Positions 50,544 to 59,328 of a DNA stretch of 64,000 nucleotides are shown piece by piece. The DNA lies in NCBI RefSeq assembly GCF_001187535.1, contig NZ_LFIO01001107.1, positions 124,001 to 188,000 on the forward strand, in the 5' to 3' direction. Numbering within the stretch: the first letter of the stretch is position 1; every line of letters starts with the position of its first letter. The translations under genes were made by a program, and so were the position numbers. The notes below the pieces were generated by a model. That model was given only the letters and a program-made list of their open reading frames with translations, did no database searches and had not been told where the DNA came from. This DNA is from Rhizobium ecuadorense. Lineage in GTDB: Bacteria > Pseudomonadota > Alphaproteobacteria > Rhizobiales > Rhizobiaceae.

Positions 50544-51902
50544 TCACTTCGCGCTCAAAAACTCCCCAACCTCAAGCAGGCTGAACTCGTTATTATCAGC
50601 CTTGTCGACGGCGCGGCCGGCGGAGAAGGGCAGGTTGTTGTCGTTGCCGATGATGATGTGGGTGGCGTCGACGCGGTCGACGTTTTCGATCGTCACGAAG
50701 GGCATGTCGTAGACGCCGTCCTTGGCTCCGGCCTTCTTCTTGTTGTCGGGGTCCTGGATATTCAGAAGGTCGATATAGCCGATCTTGCGGACGGCCTTGC
50801 CGACATTGGCGTCGTTGAATTCGATCTTGTAGACGCGCTTCAGTTCGGCCGGCGCCTCGAAACAATCCGGCTTCGGCTGCTTCGGGTCGGCGCAGGCCTT
50901 GTCCTTGGTACCGGCGCCGCTGTCGCGCTCGATGACGAGAGCGGTCGTGTCGTCGAGCATGTTGAAGTCGCCGATCGACACACCCTTATCTTCGAATGGA
51001 TAGAACCAGCTGCGGCCGGTCCACTTCTTGGAGGCGACGTCGAATTCGATGACGCGGACGGCGGTGTGGCCATCGACCGATTCCATCTGGCCGTCATCCT
51101 TGTAGATCGCCCCTTCGAGCAGGCCGTAGAGCTTGGAGCCATCCCTAGACATGGCGAGGCCCTCGAAGCCGCCGGAGCGCTTCAGGTTGAAGACCGGCAT
51201 CTTCGCGGCCGGGTTCCCCGGAAGCTGGATCAGCGGATTGTCGGGCGAAAGCACCGGCTTGCCGTCGAGCGTCGTCGCGATGACGTCGGTCAGACGGCCC
51301 GCGGTGTCGAACTTGAGGATGTAGGGGCCGAATTCGTCGCCGAGCCAAAAGCCGTCGGCAACCGGCTGGATCGATTCGATATCGAAGTCGGCGCCGGTGA
51401 GGTAACGCGTATCGGTGCCTTCCAGCACGATCGGGAAGGGGGCGATCTTGTTCGGATCGGAGAGGAAGAGGTTCTTGACGACCTCAGCCTTGTTGGCCGC
51501 CCAGTCGAACTTCATCTGGTGCAGGAAGAGCATGGAGTCGGAGGAATTGGCCCTCGAGCCGAAGCCGTTGTCCGTGAGCGTCCAGAAGGTGCCGTCAGCC
51601 ATCGTCTTGATGCCGGAGAAACCCTGGACCGCCTGACCGTCGAAGGGGAGCTTCAGATCGGTGACGCGGGCGCCGTCCTTGCCGGGAACGGTGCCGAGCG
51701 CTTCGGTGCGCTTGCGGTCCGGCGTCGTGAACTTGCCTGAGTGCTTGAGGAATTCAGGAGCGTCGGCCGGAGCCGGAACCAGGGTGTTGGCAGGCAGGAT
51801 TGCCTGGCCGGCGAGCTTGGCCGGGAACTGCTGCTGGTCGGCCGAAGCGGAGGCGCCGATCAGGATGAAAAGCGATACGGAAGCAAAAAGGACGTTCTTC
51901 AT
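50544..51902 (-). CDS. Secreted esterase-like/phytase-like beta-propeller protein
   Basis: The 452-residue protein has a signal peptide (LFILIGASASA) and a phytase-like propeller domain: GFSGIKTMADGTFWTLTDNG, GADFDIESIQPVADGFWLGD and DGVYDMPFVTIENVDRVD. Family members bind calcium and hydrolyse phosphate esters; activity has been shown for few. Four 7-base repeats with an 11-base period upstream resemble PhoB sites, and it adjoins ppk-ppx, both favouring a role in phosphate acquisition. Confidence 0.85.
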   Translation of the reverse strand: MKNVLFASVSLFILIGASASADQQQFPAKLAGQAILPANTLVPAPADAPEFLKHSGKFTTPDRKRTEALGTVPGKDGARVTDLKLPFDGQAVQGFSGIKTMADGTFWTLTDNGFGSRANSSDSMLFLHQMKFDWAANKAEVVKNLFLSDPNKIAPFPIVLEGTDTRYLTGADFDIESIQPVADGFWLGDEFGPYILKFDTAGRLTDVIATTLDGKPVLSPDNPLIQLPGNPAAKMPVFNLKRSGGFEGLAMSRDGSKLYGLLEGAIYKDDGQMESVDGHTAVRVIEFDVASKKWTGRSWFYPFEDKGVSIGDFNMLDDTTALVIERDSGAGTKDKACADPKQPKPDCFEAPAELKRVYKIEFNDANVGKAVRKIGYIDLLNIQDPDNKKKAGAKDGVYDMPFVTIENVDRVDATHIIIGNDNNLPFSAGRAVDKADNNEFSLLEVGEFLSAK

Positions 51903-51951
51903 AATATCCCCATGGAACAGATGCCAATGGCTTCCGCTTAGCAGGGCTTCC

Positions 51952-51991
51952 GTGTCAGCGAATTGACGGTTGGGTGAAGCTTTGGTGACGG
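51952..51991 (-). promoter_or_regulatory. Tandem Pho-box-like sites upstream of the phytase-like gene
   Basis: On the minus strand, CCGTCAC, GCTTCAC, CCGTCAA and CTGACAC lie in a row with four-base linkers, each 11 bases from the next, from 51991 down to 51952. This matches two head-to-tail PhoB boxes. The gene begins 50 bp downstream. Confidence 0.65.
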
Positions 51992-52007
51992 GTGGAAATG
52001 CCGTTGC

Positions 52008-53069
52008 TCAGCCGTGCAGAATGACTGCCGGCGTGTTCAGCACGGTCACCGCCCGCGAGGAAAGCGCCATGACACCCAGCGCCTGGCCGCGTCCCTTGAC
52101 GGCATGGGTGCCAAGATCCTCGCAAGCGATATCGTCGGGAAACTCCATGCGTCGGGCAAGCTCGGAGGAGATCAGCACCGGCCGGTTCAGGCTGCGGCAG
52201 AGCGTTTCCAGCCGGGCGGTGGTGTTTACCGTATCGCCGAAATAGCTGATCTTGTGATGATCGACGCCGATTTCGGCTGTGATGATCTCGCCGCCGTGAA
52301 GCGCGGCCCGCAGCTTCGGCACCTGCCCATAGCTTTTCCGCCAGCCGGCGGCATTGGCTTCGATATCGGCGAGGATATCGAAGATGCAGCGCACGCAGCG
52401 CGCATTCTTGACGCCGCGGGCAAGCGGCCAGGTGATGATCGCCGCATCGCCGACATAGTCGTTGATCATGCCCTTGTGGCGCCGGACCGGCTCGGCGAAG
52501 GTCGCAAACAGCGAACTCAGCAGCTGCTGCGCGCGAAGGTCGCCGTGTTTTTCGGCAAAAGCCGTCGAATCGACGAGATCGATGAACAGAAAGACACGCT
52601 CTTCCCGAACCGGATTGCGGTAGCGGCTGACCAGCATGCTCAGGAATACCTCGCGGCCGAGCAGTTCCCGCACGCGCAGAATGAAGATCATCGCCGAGCA
52701 GACGGCAAGCGCATAGAAGAAGACCTCATACGGCATGATGACGAGATCGAGGAGCGACGGCGGCTTCAGCATGCCGACCGACCAAAGCAGCAGACCGCCG
52801 CAGGCAAAGCCGATACTCATCAGGATCTCGTAGATCACCAGCTCGGTGATGATGAAGGCGAAAGTCGGCAGCTTCTGGATGCGCCTGTAGAGCCCGCGAA
52901 ACAGCACCTTGCGTTCGAAGGCGATGATCGGCATGCCGATGAACAGCGCGAAGATGGCGCCGATAACGGGCGTCTGATCGGAATAGAACATCAGGTCATA
53001 GACGACGCCGCTGGCCGCAAGGACGATCGTGATCAGGATCCAATTCTGTGTCGGAGATATTTCCCGCAT
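52008..53069 (-). CDS. Membrane-bound class III adenylate/guanylate cyclase
   Basis: The 353-residue protein has an N-terminal part with about five membrane helices (residues ~10-160), then a class III cyclase domain: FLFIDLVDSTAFAEKHGD with a metal Asp, INDYVGDAAIITWP with the second metal Asp, and ISYFGDTVNTTARLE with the transition-state Asn and Arg. The usual Lys that selects the purine, four residues before the GD aspartate, is Asp here. Start: ATG 53069 with GAGGCGG upstream. The product may be cAMP or cGMP, or activity may be changed. Confidence 0.88.
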   Translation of the reverse strand: MREISPTQNWILITIVLAASGVVYDLMFYSDQTPVIGAIFALFIGMPIIAFERKVLFRGLYRRIQKLPTFAFIITELVIYEILMSIGFACGGLLLWSVGMLKPPSLLDLVIMPYEVFFYALAVCSAMIFILRVRELLGREVFLSMLVSRYRNPVREERVFLFIDLVDSTAFAEKHGDLRAQQLLSSLFATFAEPVRRHKGMINDYVGDAAIITWPLARGVKNARCVRCIFDILADIEANAAGWRKSYGQVPKLRAALHGGEIITAEIGVDHHKISYFGDTVNTTARLETLCRSLNRPVLISSELARRMEFPDDIACEDLGTHAVKGRGQALGVMALSSRAVTVLNTPAVILHG

Positions 53070-53300
53070 GCCGCCTCTGCGCCGTGATGTTTCTTCCTGC
53101 CATTGTTTCAGGCCGGAAAAAACCGTCAAGCGAATTCGAACTGCAGCACCACGCGTCTTTTAGAGGCGGCGGCGCTTGTTCCGAAGCCAATTCGCCGACT
53201 TTGTTGGGCCACGTGATTGCCTCTGCAAACACCTTGTCAATCTCAGGCCTTCGCCGTATTGCTATCAATAGTTGTGGGCGCCTTCCTGCACAGGAGTATC

Positions 53301-54431
53301 ATGTACAGATTGATGGTTTTCTCAGTGATCACGATCGCGGCTGGCTCCGCACATGCAAGCGGGGTTCCGTTTTTCGCCAGTCCTGATGTGCCCGACTATT
53401 CCGCAAAGATGATCGTGCGTGATACCTATAATGACAAAGGGGGCCGCCAACGGGTCGTCCAACATCACAACGGCTGGACGCATGTTGAAGAGGACAGACG
53501 CGGAGAAACGAACATTTATTACGGACACTTCTTCAAGAACGTTGTTCTGAGGGCATCCAGGAAGAATGGTGAGATCTCTTCAATCGAGGTCAGGCAGGTC
53601 GAGCCGTCTCAGGACTATAACGGCATCATGGAGGTCAAGGAAACCGATGATGTCGAGGCCATCGGCGGTGAGCAGTGTCGTTGGCGGGAGATTGTTCGGA
53701 AAATGAATAAGGACGGGTCCGGGCCTGTTTGGTTAACTTGCCTGACCGGCGACGGAATAGAGGTCGCGACGAAAGTACTTTTCTCCAGTCGAGAGGTGAT
53801 GTCCGAGACGCGGTTGGTTGAACTGCAGCGCGGGCCTGTGCCGGGGGCGGCGGTACGACCATCTATGCAGCTTTTTGAAGCCGGTACCTGGCTCAAACCA
53901 TTGCCAAGCTATGACGATTACACTCCAAATGCTGGAGACTTTGAGGCGAAGCTGGTCAGCCACAGATCCGAGGAGAGGCTGTTACGTCATTATCCCTGGT
54001 GGCTCCGACAGCGTGACGGCGAGGATGGATCAATCCTGATCACCGTCTGGAACGAACTCGAAGACCAAGGGCTCCAATATTCCGCATCCAAGGGTGAGCG
54101 CAGGTTCGAAGCTATCCGCTCCTCCTCGAATCCTGGGCCATTCTCCAAGAGATTTGACATGGTGTCCGGGATGGTCGACATGAAAAAACAGGATCGGCTG
54201 CTCGGCGAAGACTGCGCATGGTATAACCGGACACCAGATTCCGCTGATGCAGGTCTGATGCAATGTCTGACTTCGGACGGTATACCGCTGATTGATGAAC
54301 ACTGGTCCGGCTGGGGTGACGGCGAGATATTCAAAATAGTGGCGTTAACGCGCCGGCCTGTGAGCATGGATGAAATGCAACCACCTCGTGATTACCTCGA
54401 GCCTGCTGCCTGGGGATTTATCAGGCCCTAA
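53301..54431 (+). CDS. Secreted protein with internal duplication, function unknown
   Basis: The 376-residue protein has a signal peptide ending SAHASG. It is made of two related halves (about 21-199 and 206-371). Each has a Cys pair (C126/C147, C305/C322): GGEQCRW...TCLTGDGI in the first, LGEDCAW...QCLTSDGI in the second. Each ends with a basic RGPV/RRPV turn and an acidic-Trp end (FEAGTW, LEPAAW). The RBS is AGGAG, and the ATG at 53301 is clear. Base composition is lower in GC than its neighbours. I recognise no family; it could be an envelope or surface protein. Confidence 0.75.
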   Translation: MYRLMVFSVITIAAGSAHASGVPFFASPDVPDYSAKMIVRDTYNDKGGRQRVVQHHNGWTHVEEDRRGETNIYYGHFFKNVVLRASRKNGEISSIEVRQVEPSQDYNGIMEVKETDDVEAIGGEQCRWREIVRKMNKDGSGPVWLTCLTGDGIEVATKVLFSSREVMSETRLVELQRGPVPGAAVRPSMQLFEAGTWLKPLPSYDDYTPNAGDFEAKLVSHRSEERLLRHYPWWLRQRDGEDGSILITVWNELEDQGLQYSASKGERRFEAIRSSSNPGPFSKRFDMVSGMVDMKKQDRLLGEDCAWYNRTPDSADAGLMQCLTSDGIPLIDEHWSGWGDGEIFKIVALTRRPVSMDEMQPPRDYLEPAAWGFIRP

Positions 54432-54470
54432 TACTAGAGAGATAAGGTAGTAGCCTAAAACAAAGCAATG

Positions 54471-54491
54471 GCTTAGCCGTGACGGCTAAGC
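54471..54491. terminator. Hairpin between the secreted protein gene and rnd
   Basis: A perfect 9-bp stem GCTTAGCCG/CGGCTAAGC with a 3-nt loop lies between convergent genes. T-rich sequence follows on both strands though no pure T-run is present. Confidence 0.6.
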
Positions 54492-54508
54492 TTTGATATG
54501 CAGCCGTC

Positions 54509-55654
54509 TCAGAGGCTGACGGTCTCAACCTTCCGGCCGACGAAGCGCAGAGCGATCTGACCCTGGATCAGCTGCAGTGCCGGCTCGCCGAAAAGATCGC
54601 GCCGCCAGCCGTTGAGGGCGGCGACTTCGGCCTTCTCGCCCTCGGCGGCGATCCTGTCGAGATCCTCGCTGTTGGCGATCACCTTCGGCGCCACGCCGTG
54701 TTTTTCCGAAATCAGCTTCAACAACACCTTCAAGAGTTCGACGGCGGCAGCGGCCCCTTCGGGCGCCTGCGCCTGGCGCGGCACATGTGGCATATCGGCC
54801 TTCGGAAGAGCGAGCGCCGCATTGACGGCTTCGATGACGGCAGCGCCGGAGGTCGAGCGCTCCCAGCCTTTCGGAATGGTGCGCAGACGGCCAAGCGCTT
54901 CGGTATCCTTGGGCTGCTGCTGGGCGACCTCGTAGATCGCATCGTCCTTCAGAACCCGCGAACGCGGCACGTTGCGGGCGCGGGCCTCGCGTTCGCGCCA
55001 GGCGGCGACATATTTCAGGATCGCCAGCTCCTGCGGCTTGCGCAGGCGCATCTTCAGCCGCTGCCATGCATCGTCGGGATGCAGGTCGTAGGTTTCGCGC
55101 GCCTCGAGAATGTCCATCTCTTCGGAGAGCCAGGAGGTGCGGCCCTCGCGATCGAGTTCCGCCTTCAGCGACAGATAGACGTCGCGCAGGTGGGTGACGT
55201 CGGCCAGCGCATATTCCAGCTGTTTGTCGGAGAGCGGCCGGCGGCTCCAGTCGGTGAAGCGCGACGACTTGTCGATATGGACGTTCTTGATGCGGCTGAC
55301 CAGCTGATCATAGGAGACGCTGTCGCCGAAGCCGCAGACCATCGCGGCGACCTGCGTGTCGAAGATCGGATGCGGGATGAGATTGCCGCGATTGAAGATG
55401 ATTTCGATGTCCTGGCGGGCCGCGTGAAAGACCTTCAGCACCTTCGGATCGGCCATCAGCTCGAAGAAGGGGGCGAGATCGATGCCTTTGGCCAGCGGAT
55501 CGACGAGCACTTCGGTCGTCGGGCTTGCCATCTGGATCAGGCAAAGCTCCGGCCAGAAGGTCGTCTCGCGCAGGAATTCGGTGTCGATGGTGATGAAGTC
55601 GGACTTGGCCAGCTCTTTGCAGGCGGCCGCCAAATCGGCGGTGGTTTCGATCAT
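54509..55654 (-). CDS. rnd: Ribonuclease D
   Basis: RNase D is a 3'-5' exoribonuclease that trims tRNA precursors. The 381-residue protein has ExoI FITIDTEFLRETTFWPELC with the DxE motif, ExoII VFHAARQDIEIIFNRG, and ExoIII QLEYALADVTHLRDVYLSL with the catalytic Tyr and Asp, followed by an HRDC domain (AILKYVAAWREREARARNVP). Length and motifs are complete. Confidence 0.96.
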   Translation of the reverse strand: MIETTADLAAACKELAKSDFITIDTEFLRETTFWPELCLIQMASPTTEVLVDPLAKGIDLAPFFELMADPKVLKVFHAARQDIEIIFNRGNLIPHPIFDTQVAAMVCGFGDSVSYDQLVSRIKNVHIDKSSRFTDWSRRPLSDKQLEYALADVTHLRDVYLSLKAELDREGRTSWLSEEMDILEARETYDLHPDDAWQRLKMRLRKPQELAILKYVAAWREREARARNVPRSRVLKDDAIYEVAQQQPKDTEALGRLRTIPKGWERSTSGAAVIEAVNAALALPKADMPHVPRQAQAPEGAAAAVELLKVLLKLISEKHGVAPKVIANSEDLDRIAAEGEKAEVAALNGWRRDLFGEPALQLIQGQIALRFVGRKVETVSL

Positions 55655-55783
55655 ATCATTTCATTCGCAAGGAAAAGGTCGGTTGAACCTTCCTTCTCCT
55701 TTCGCTTCGATATGTCAATACAACAGCATAAGCTTCGCGCATTGCTGGCTAAGAATTACGTCCGAACTGCGGCAAAGGCCGCC

Positions 55784-57175
55784 TCAGCTCACTCTGACGT
55801 AGCTGGTCATCCCGGTCTTCTGGTGCTCGATGATATGGCAATGCAGCAGCCAGTCGCCGGGATTGTCGGCGACGAAGGCGAGCTGTACCTTCTCGTCCGG
55901 CTGGATGAGATAGGTGTCCGACACCAACGGCATCACCTCCCGCGTCGAGGAGGAGATCACCGTGAAGCTCATCCCGTGCAGATGGATCGGATGCGCATGC
56001 GGCGTGACATTCTCCAGATTGAAGACGTAGCTCTTGCCGAGCTTCAGTTCCGCAAGTGGCGCCGTCGGGTCGGGCGTGTCGCCCGGCCACGGCACCTTGT
56101 TGATCGCCCAGAAACTGTAGCCGAGCGTGCCGCAGATGCTGTCGACCGCGGCACTCTCTGCGGTGGCGCTCAGCACCAGCGGGATCTGCTCGGCTGTGGA
56201 AAGATCGGCCTTTTCAACCGGATTTTCGGCAAGCGGCCCGAGATCGCCGATCTCGCGCTTCAGCGACGATCCGGTGGCGCGCAGACTGGCGATCGTCTTC
56301 GGCATGGTGCCGCGAATATCCTCGAGTGTCGCGACGGCGCCTTCTCCATCCGGCATGCGCACGGCAAGATCGAGCCGCTGTCCTGGCCCGATCTGCAGCA
56401 GATCGAGAGGGAAACGCTTCGGCACCGGATTGCCGTCGATTGCGATGACGGTTGCAACCGCACCTTCCACCTTCAGCGAGAAGATCCGCGTCACGTCGGT
56501 CACGGCGATGCGCAGCCGCACCAGCCCGCCGGCCGGCGCGTCATATTGCGGCTCCTGATGCCAGTTGGCGGTGCGCACGGTGCCGTAGGTGCCGGATTTG
56601 GCGGCGTCACGCGGCCGGAAAGCGGCGATGAACTGCCCGTCGCCGCCAAGCCGCCAGTCGCGCAGGTTCAGCACCACCTCCGCATCGAAGTGAGGATCGG
56701 CCGGATCTTCGACGACGATGACGCCGGTCATGCCGTGCCCCATCTGCGTCAGCGTATTGCAATGCGGATGATACCAGAAGGTGCCGGCATCGGGCGGCGT
56801 GAAGGCATAATTGAAGCTGTCGCCGGTATAGATGTAGGGCTGCGTCATGAAGGGCACGCCGTCCATGCGGTTGTCGATACGAAGCCCGTGCCAGTGGATC
56901 GTCGTCGGCTCGTCGAGCCCGTTTTTCAGCCGCGCGGCGTAAGGGCGCCCCCTCGTCATCCGGAGAACCGGCGGCATGCCGTCATGGCCCCAACTCATGA
57001 TATCCCGGGTGGGTCCCGCCTCGGTCAGCATCGCCTCGGTCTTGAGCGCCGTCAGCAGCTGCGGCTCGGGTGCTGCCTCCGCAGGCCCGAATTTGCCGGC
57101 AATGCCGATGCCGACGCCATAGGCGCCCGCGACGGCGGATGCCTTGAGAAGGTTGCGGCGGGTCAGGAGAGGCAT
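55784..57175 (-). CDS. Multicopper oxidase
   Basis: The 463-residue protein has a Tat-like N-terminus TRRNLLKASAVAG. All copper motifs are present: HWHG, YHPH in TFWYHPHC, HPIHLHG and the final HCHIIEHQKTGM, whose Met is consistent with a T1 axial ligand. Three cupredoxin domains are implied. Candidates are CueO-type copper tolerance or a laccase-like enzyme; no Met-rich copper-binding insert is seen. It stands 129 bp upstream of rnd on the same strand. Confidence 0.92.
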   Translation of the reverse strand: MPLLTRRNLLKASAVAGAYGVGIGIAGKFGPAEAAPEPQLLTALKTEAMLTEAGPTRDIMSWGHDGMPPVLRMTRGRPYAARLKNGLDEPTTIHWHGLRIDNRMDGVPFMTQPYIYTGDSFNYAFTPPDAGTFWYHPHCNTLTQMGHGMTGVIVVEDPADPHFDAEVVLNLRDWRLGGDGQFIAAFRPRDAAKSGTYGTVRTANWHQEPQYDAPAGGLVRLRIAVTDVTRIFSLKVEGAVATVIAIDGNPVPKRFPLDLLQIGPGQRLDLAVRMPDGEGAVATLEDIRGTMPKTIASLRATGSSLKREIGDLGPLAENPVEKADLSTAEQIPLVLSATAESAAVDSICGTLGYSFWAINKVPWPGDTPDPTAPLAELKLGKSYVFNLENVTPHAHPIHLHGMSFTVISSSTREVMPLVSDTYLIQPDEKVQLAFVADNPGDWLLHCHIIEHQKTGMTSYVRVS

Positions 57176-57322
57176 GCGGGGCGCTCCACAGTGAGAATGC
57201 CGATCCTTTTAAAGTTGACCGGCTCCTTCATCAATACGGGAAGCGCGGCCAAACTGCCGCAGCATACAGGCCCCAGCCTCGCCATAAACGCGTGCCAAAC
57301 GCGCAGGCGGCGCGCGCCAAGC

Positions 57323-57351
57323 CTTGACAAATCGGAGCGTCCATGCGCTTT
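57323..57351 (+). promoter_or_regulatory. Candidate promoter for aspS
   Basis: CTTGAC at 57323-57328 is a perfect rhizobial -35; the -10 place 17 bases on reads CGCTTT, a weak match. It is 80 bp before the aspS start. Confidence 0.35.
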
Positions 57352-57431
57352 TCCGCCCGATTTTCTTGTCGGCGCTTGAGGGTCTTTGAACCCTTGCTGC
57401 CGTCTTAAGCCACATTCCAGGATTTGAGATC

Positions 57432-59222
57432 ATGCATCGCTATCGCAGCCACACATGCGCCGCCCTCCGCAAGACGGATGTCGGCTCGACCGTCCGTATC
57501 TCCGGCTGGGTCCATCGCGTCCGCGACCATGGCGGCGTTCTCTTTATCGACCTTCGCGACCATTATGGCATCACCCAGGTCGTCGCCGATCCGGACAGCC
57601 CGGCCTTCAAGATGGCCGAGACCGTGCGCGGCGAATGGGTGATCCGTATCGACGGCCTGGTCAAGGCTCGCACCGAAGACACCGTCAACAAGACGATGGC
57701 AACCGGCGAGATCGAACTCTACGCCCAGGAGATCGAAGTGCTCTCCGCCGCCAAGGAATTGCCGCTGCCGGTTTTCGGCGAGCCGGATTATCCCGAGGAT
57801 GTCCGCCTCAAGTATCGTTTCCTCGATCTTCGCCGCGAAACGCTGCACCGGAACATCGTCAAGCGCACTCAGGTGATCTCGGCGATGCGCCGCGAAATGG
57901 GCGATGTCGGCTTCACCGAATATAGCACGCCGATCCTGACGGCCTCCTCGCCGGAAGGCGCGCGCGACTTCCTCGTGCCCTCGCGCATCCATCCCGGCAC
58001 CTTCTACGCGCTGCCGCAGGCACCGCAGCAGTACAAGCAGCTGCTGATGGTTGCCGGCTTCGACCGCTACTTCCAGATCGCGCCGTGCTTCCGTGACGAA
58101 GACCCGCGCGCCGACCGCCTGCCGGGCGAATTCTACCAGCTCGACCTCGAAATGAGCTTCGTCACCCAGGAGGACGTCTGGGACACAATGGGCCCGCTGA
58201 TGACAAGCGTGTTCGAGGAGTTTGCCGAAGGCAAGCCGGTCACCAAGGAATGGCCGCGCATCCCCTATGATGAGGCGATCCGCAAATATGGTTCGGACAA
58301 GCCGGACCTGCGCAACCCGATCGTCATGGAAGCGGTGACCGAGCATTTCGCCGGCTCCGGCTTCAAGGTCTTCGCCGGCATGATCGCCTCCAACCCGAAG
58401 GTGCAGATCTGGGCGATCCCGGCAAAGACCGGTGGCTCGCGCGCCTTCTGCGACCGCATGAACGCCTGGGCGCAGAGTCAGGGCCAGCCGGGCCTCGGCT
58501 ACATTTTCTGGCGCAGCGAGAACGACAAGCTCGAAGGCGCAGGCCCCCTTGCCAAGAACATCGGCGAGGAGCGCACCGATGCGATCCGCGCCCAGCTCGG
58601 TCTCGGCGATGGCGACGCCTGCTTCTTCGTCGCCGGCGAGCCGGAAAAATTCTACAAGTTTGCTGGCGAGGCCCGCACCAAGGCCGGCGAAGAATTGAAC
58701 CTCGTCGACCGCGACCGCTTCGAGCTGTGCTGGATCGTCGACTTCCCCTTCTTCGAGTGGAGCGAGGAAGAGAAGAAGGTCGACTTCGCGCACAACCCGT
58801 TCTCGATGCCGCAGGGCGGCCTTGACGCGCTGCAGAACCAGGATCCCCTGACGATCAAGGCTTTCCAGTACGATGCCGTCTGCAACGGCTTCGAAATCGC
58901 CTCGGGCTCGATCCGCAACCAGTCGCCGGAAACCATGGTCGCCGCCTTCGAGAAGGTCGGTCTCAGCCAGCAGGACGTCGAGGATCGTTTCGGCGGCCTC
59001 TACCGCGCCTTCCAGTACGGCGCACCGCCGCATGGCGGCGCTGCCTTCGGCATCGACCGTATCGTCATGCTGCTCGTCGGCGCGAAGAACCTGCGCGAAA
59101 TCTCGCTCTTCCCGATGAACCAGCAGGCCCAGGATCTGCTGATGGGTGCGCCGAGCCCGGCAACGCCGACGCAACTGCGCGAACTCTCGATCCGGCCGAT
59201 CCCGCCGGTCAAGAAGGACTGA
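57432..59222 (+). CDS. aspS: Aspartyl-tRNA synthetase
   Basis: AspS charges tRNA-Asp. The 596-residue protein has an N-terminal anticodon-binding OB domain (SYRSHTCA-type start HRYRSHTCAALRKTDVGST, then VRISGWVHRVRDHGGVLF), the class II core with motif 2 FRDEDPRADRLPGEFYQLD and motif 3 AFGIDRIVMLLVG, and the bacterial insertion domain between. All motifs look intact. A complex hairpin terminator follows. Confidence 0.97.
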   Translation: MHRYRSHTCAALRKTDVGSTVRISGWVHRVRDHGGVLFIDLRDHYGITQVVADPDSPAFKMAETVRGEWVIRIDGLVKARTEDTVNKTMATGEIELYAQEIEVLSAAKELPLPVFGEPDYPEDVRLKYRFLDLRRETLHRNIVKRTQVISAMRREMGDVGFTEYSTPILTASSPEGARDFLVPSRIHPGTFYALPQAPQQYKQLLMVAGFDRYFQIAPCFRDEDPRADRLPGEFYQLDLEMSFVTQEDVWDTMGPLMTSVFEEFAEGKPVTKEWPRIPYDEAIRKYGSDKPDLRNPIVMEAVTEHFAGSGFKVFAGMIASNPKVQIWAIPAKTGGSRAFCDRMNAWAQSQGQPGLGYIFWRSENDKLEGAGPLAKNIGEERTDAIRAQLGLGDGDACFFVAGEPEKFYKFAGEARTKAGEELNLVDRDRFELCWIVDFPFFEWSEEEKKVDFAHNPFSMPQGGLDALQNQDPLTIKAFQYDAVCNGFEIASGSIRNQSPETMVAAFEKVGLSQQDVEDRFGGLYRAFQYGAPPHGGAAFGIDRIVMLLVGAKNLREISLFPMNQQAQDLLMGAPSPATPTQLRELSIRPIPPVKKD

Positions 59223-59245
59223 GTTCGTCTGATTTGAACCTAAAG

Positions 59246-59320
59246 AAGCCGGGCGACCTCTGAACTGCCCCGAAAGTTGGTGCCCAACTTTCGGGTGCAG
59301 TTCAAATCGTCGGGCTTTTT
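59246..59320 (+). terminator. Extended hairpin terminator after aspS
   Basis: TGAACTGC pairs with GCAGTTCA and encloses CCCCGAAAGTTGG paired with CCAACTTTCGGG, giving about 21 pairs with one bulge and a 3-nt loop. An outer short AAGCC/GGCTT pairing leads into five Ts. Confidence 0.85.
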
Positions 59321-59328
59321 GCTGTCGT

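Noticed and set aside
54698..57379. An 893-codon open frame on the plus strand across rnd and the multicopper oxidase gene
   Set aside because: It is antisense to two genes with complete catalytic motifs. High-GC codon use leaves such frames open by chance; its protein is Arg/Gly/Asp-rich and matches nothing.
59296..59320. A tRNA T-arm, from GTTCAAATC near 59300
   Set aside because: No acceptor stem, D-arm or anticodon arm can be formed; it is part of the aspS terminator hairpin.
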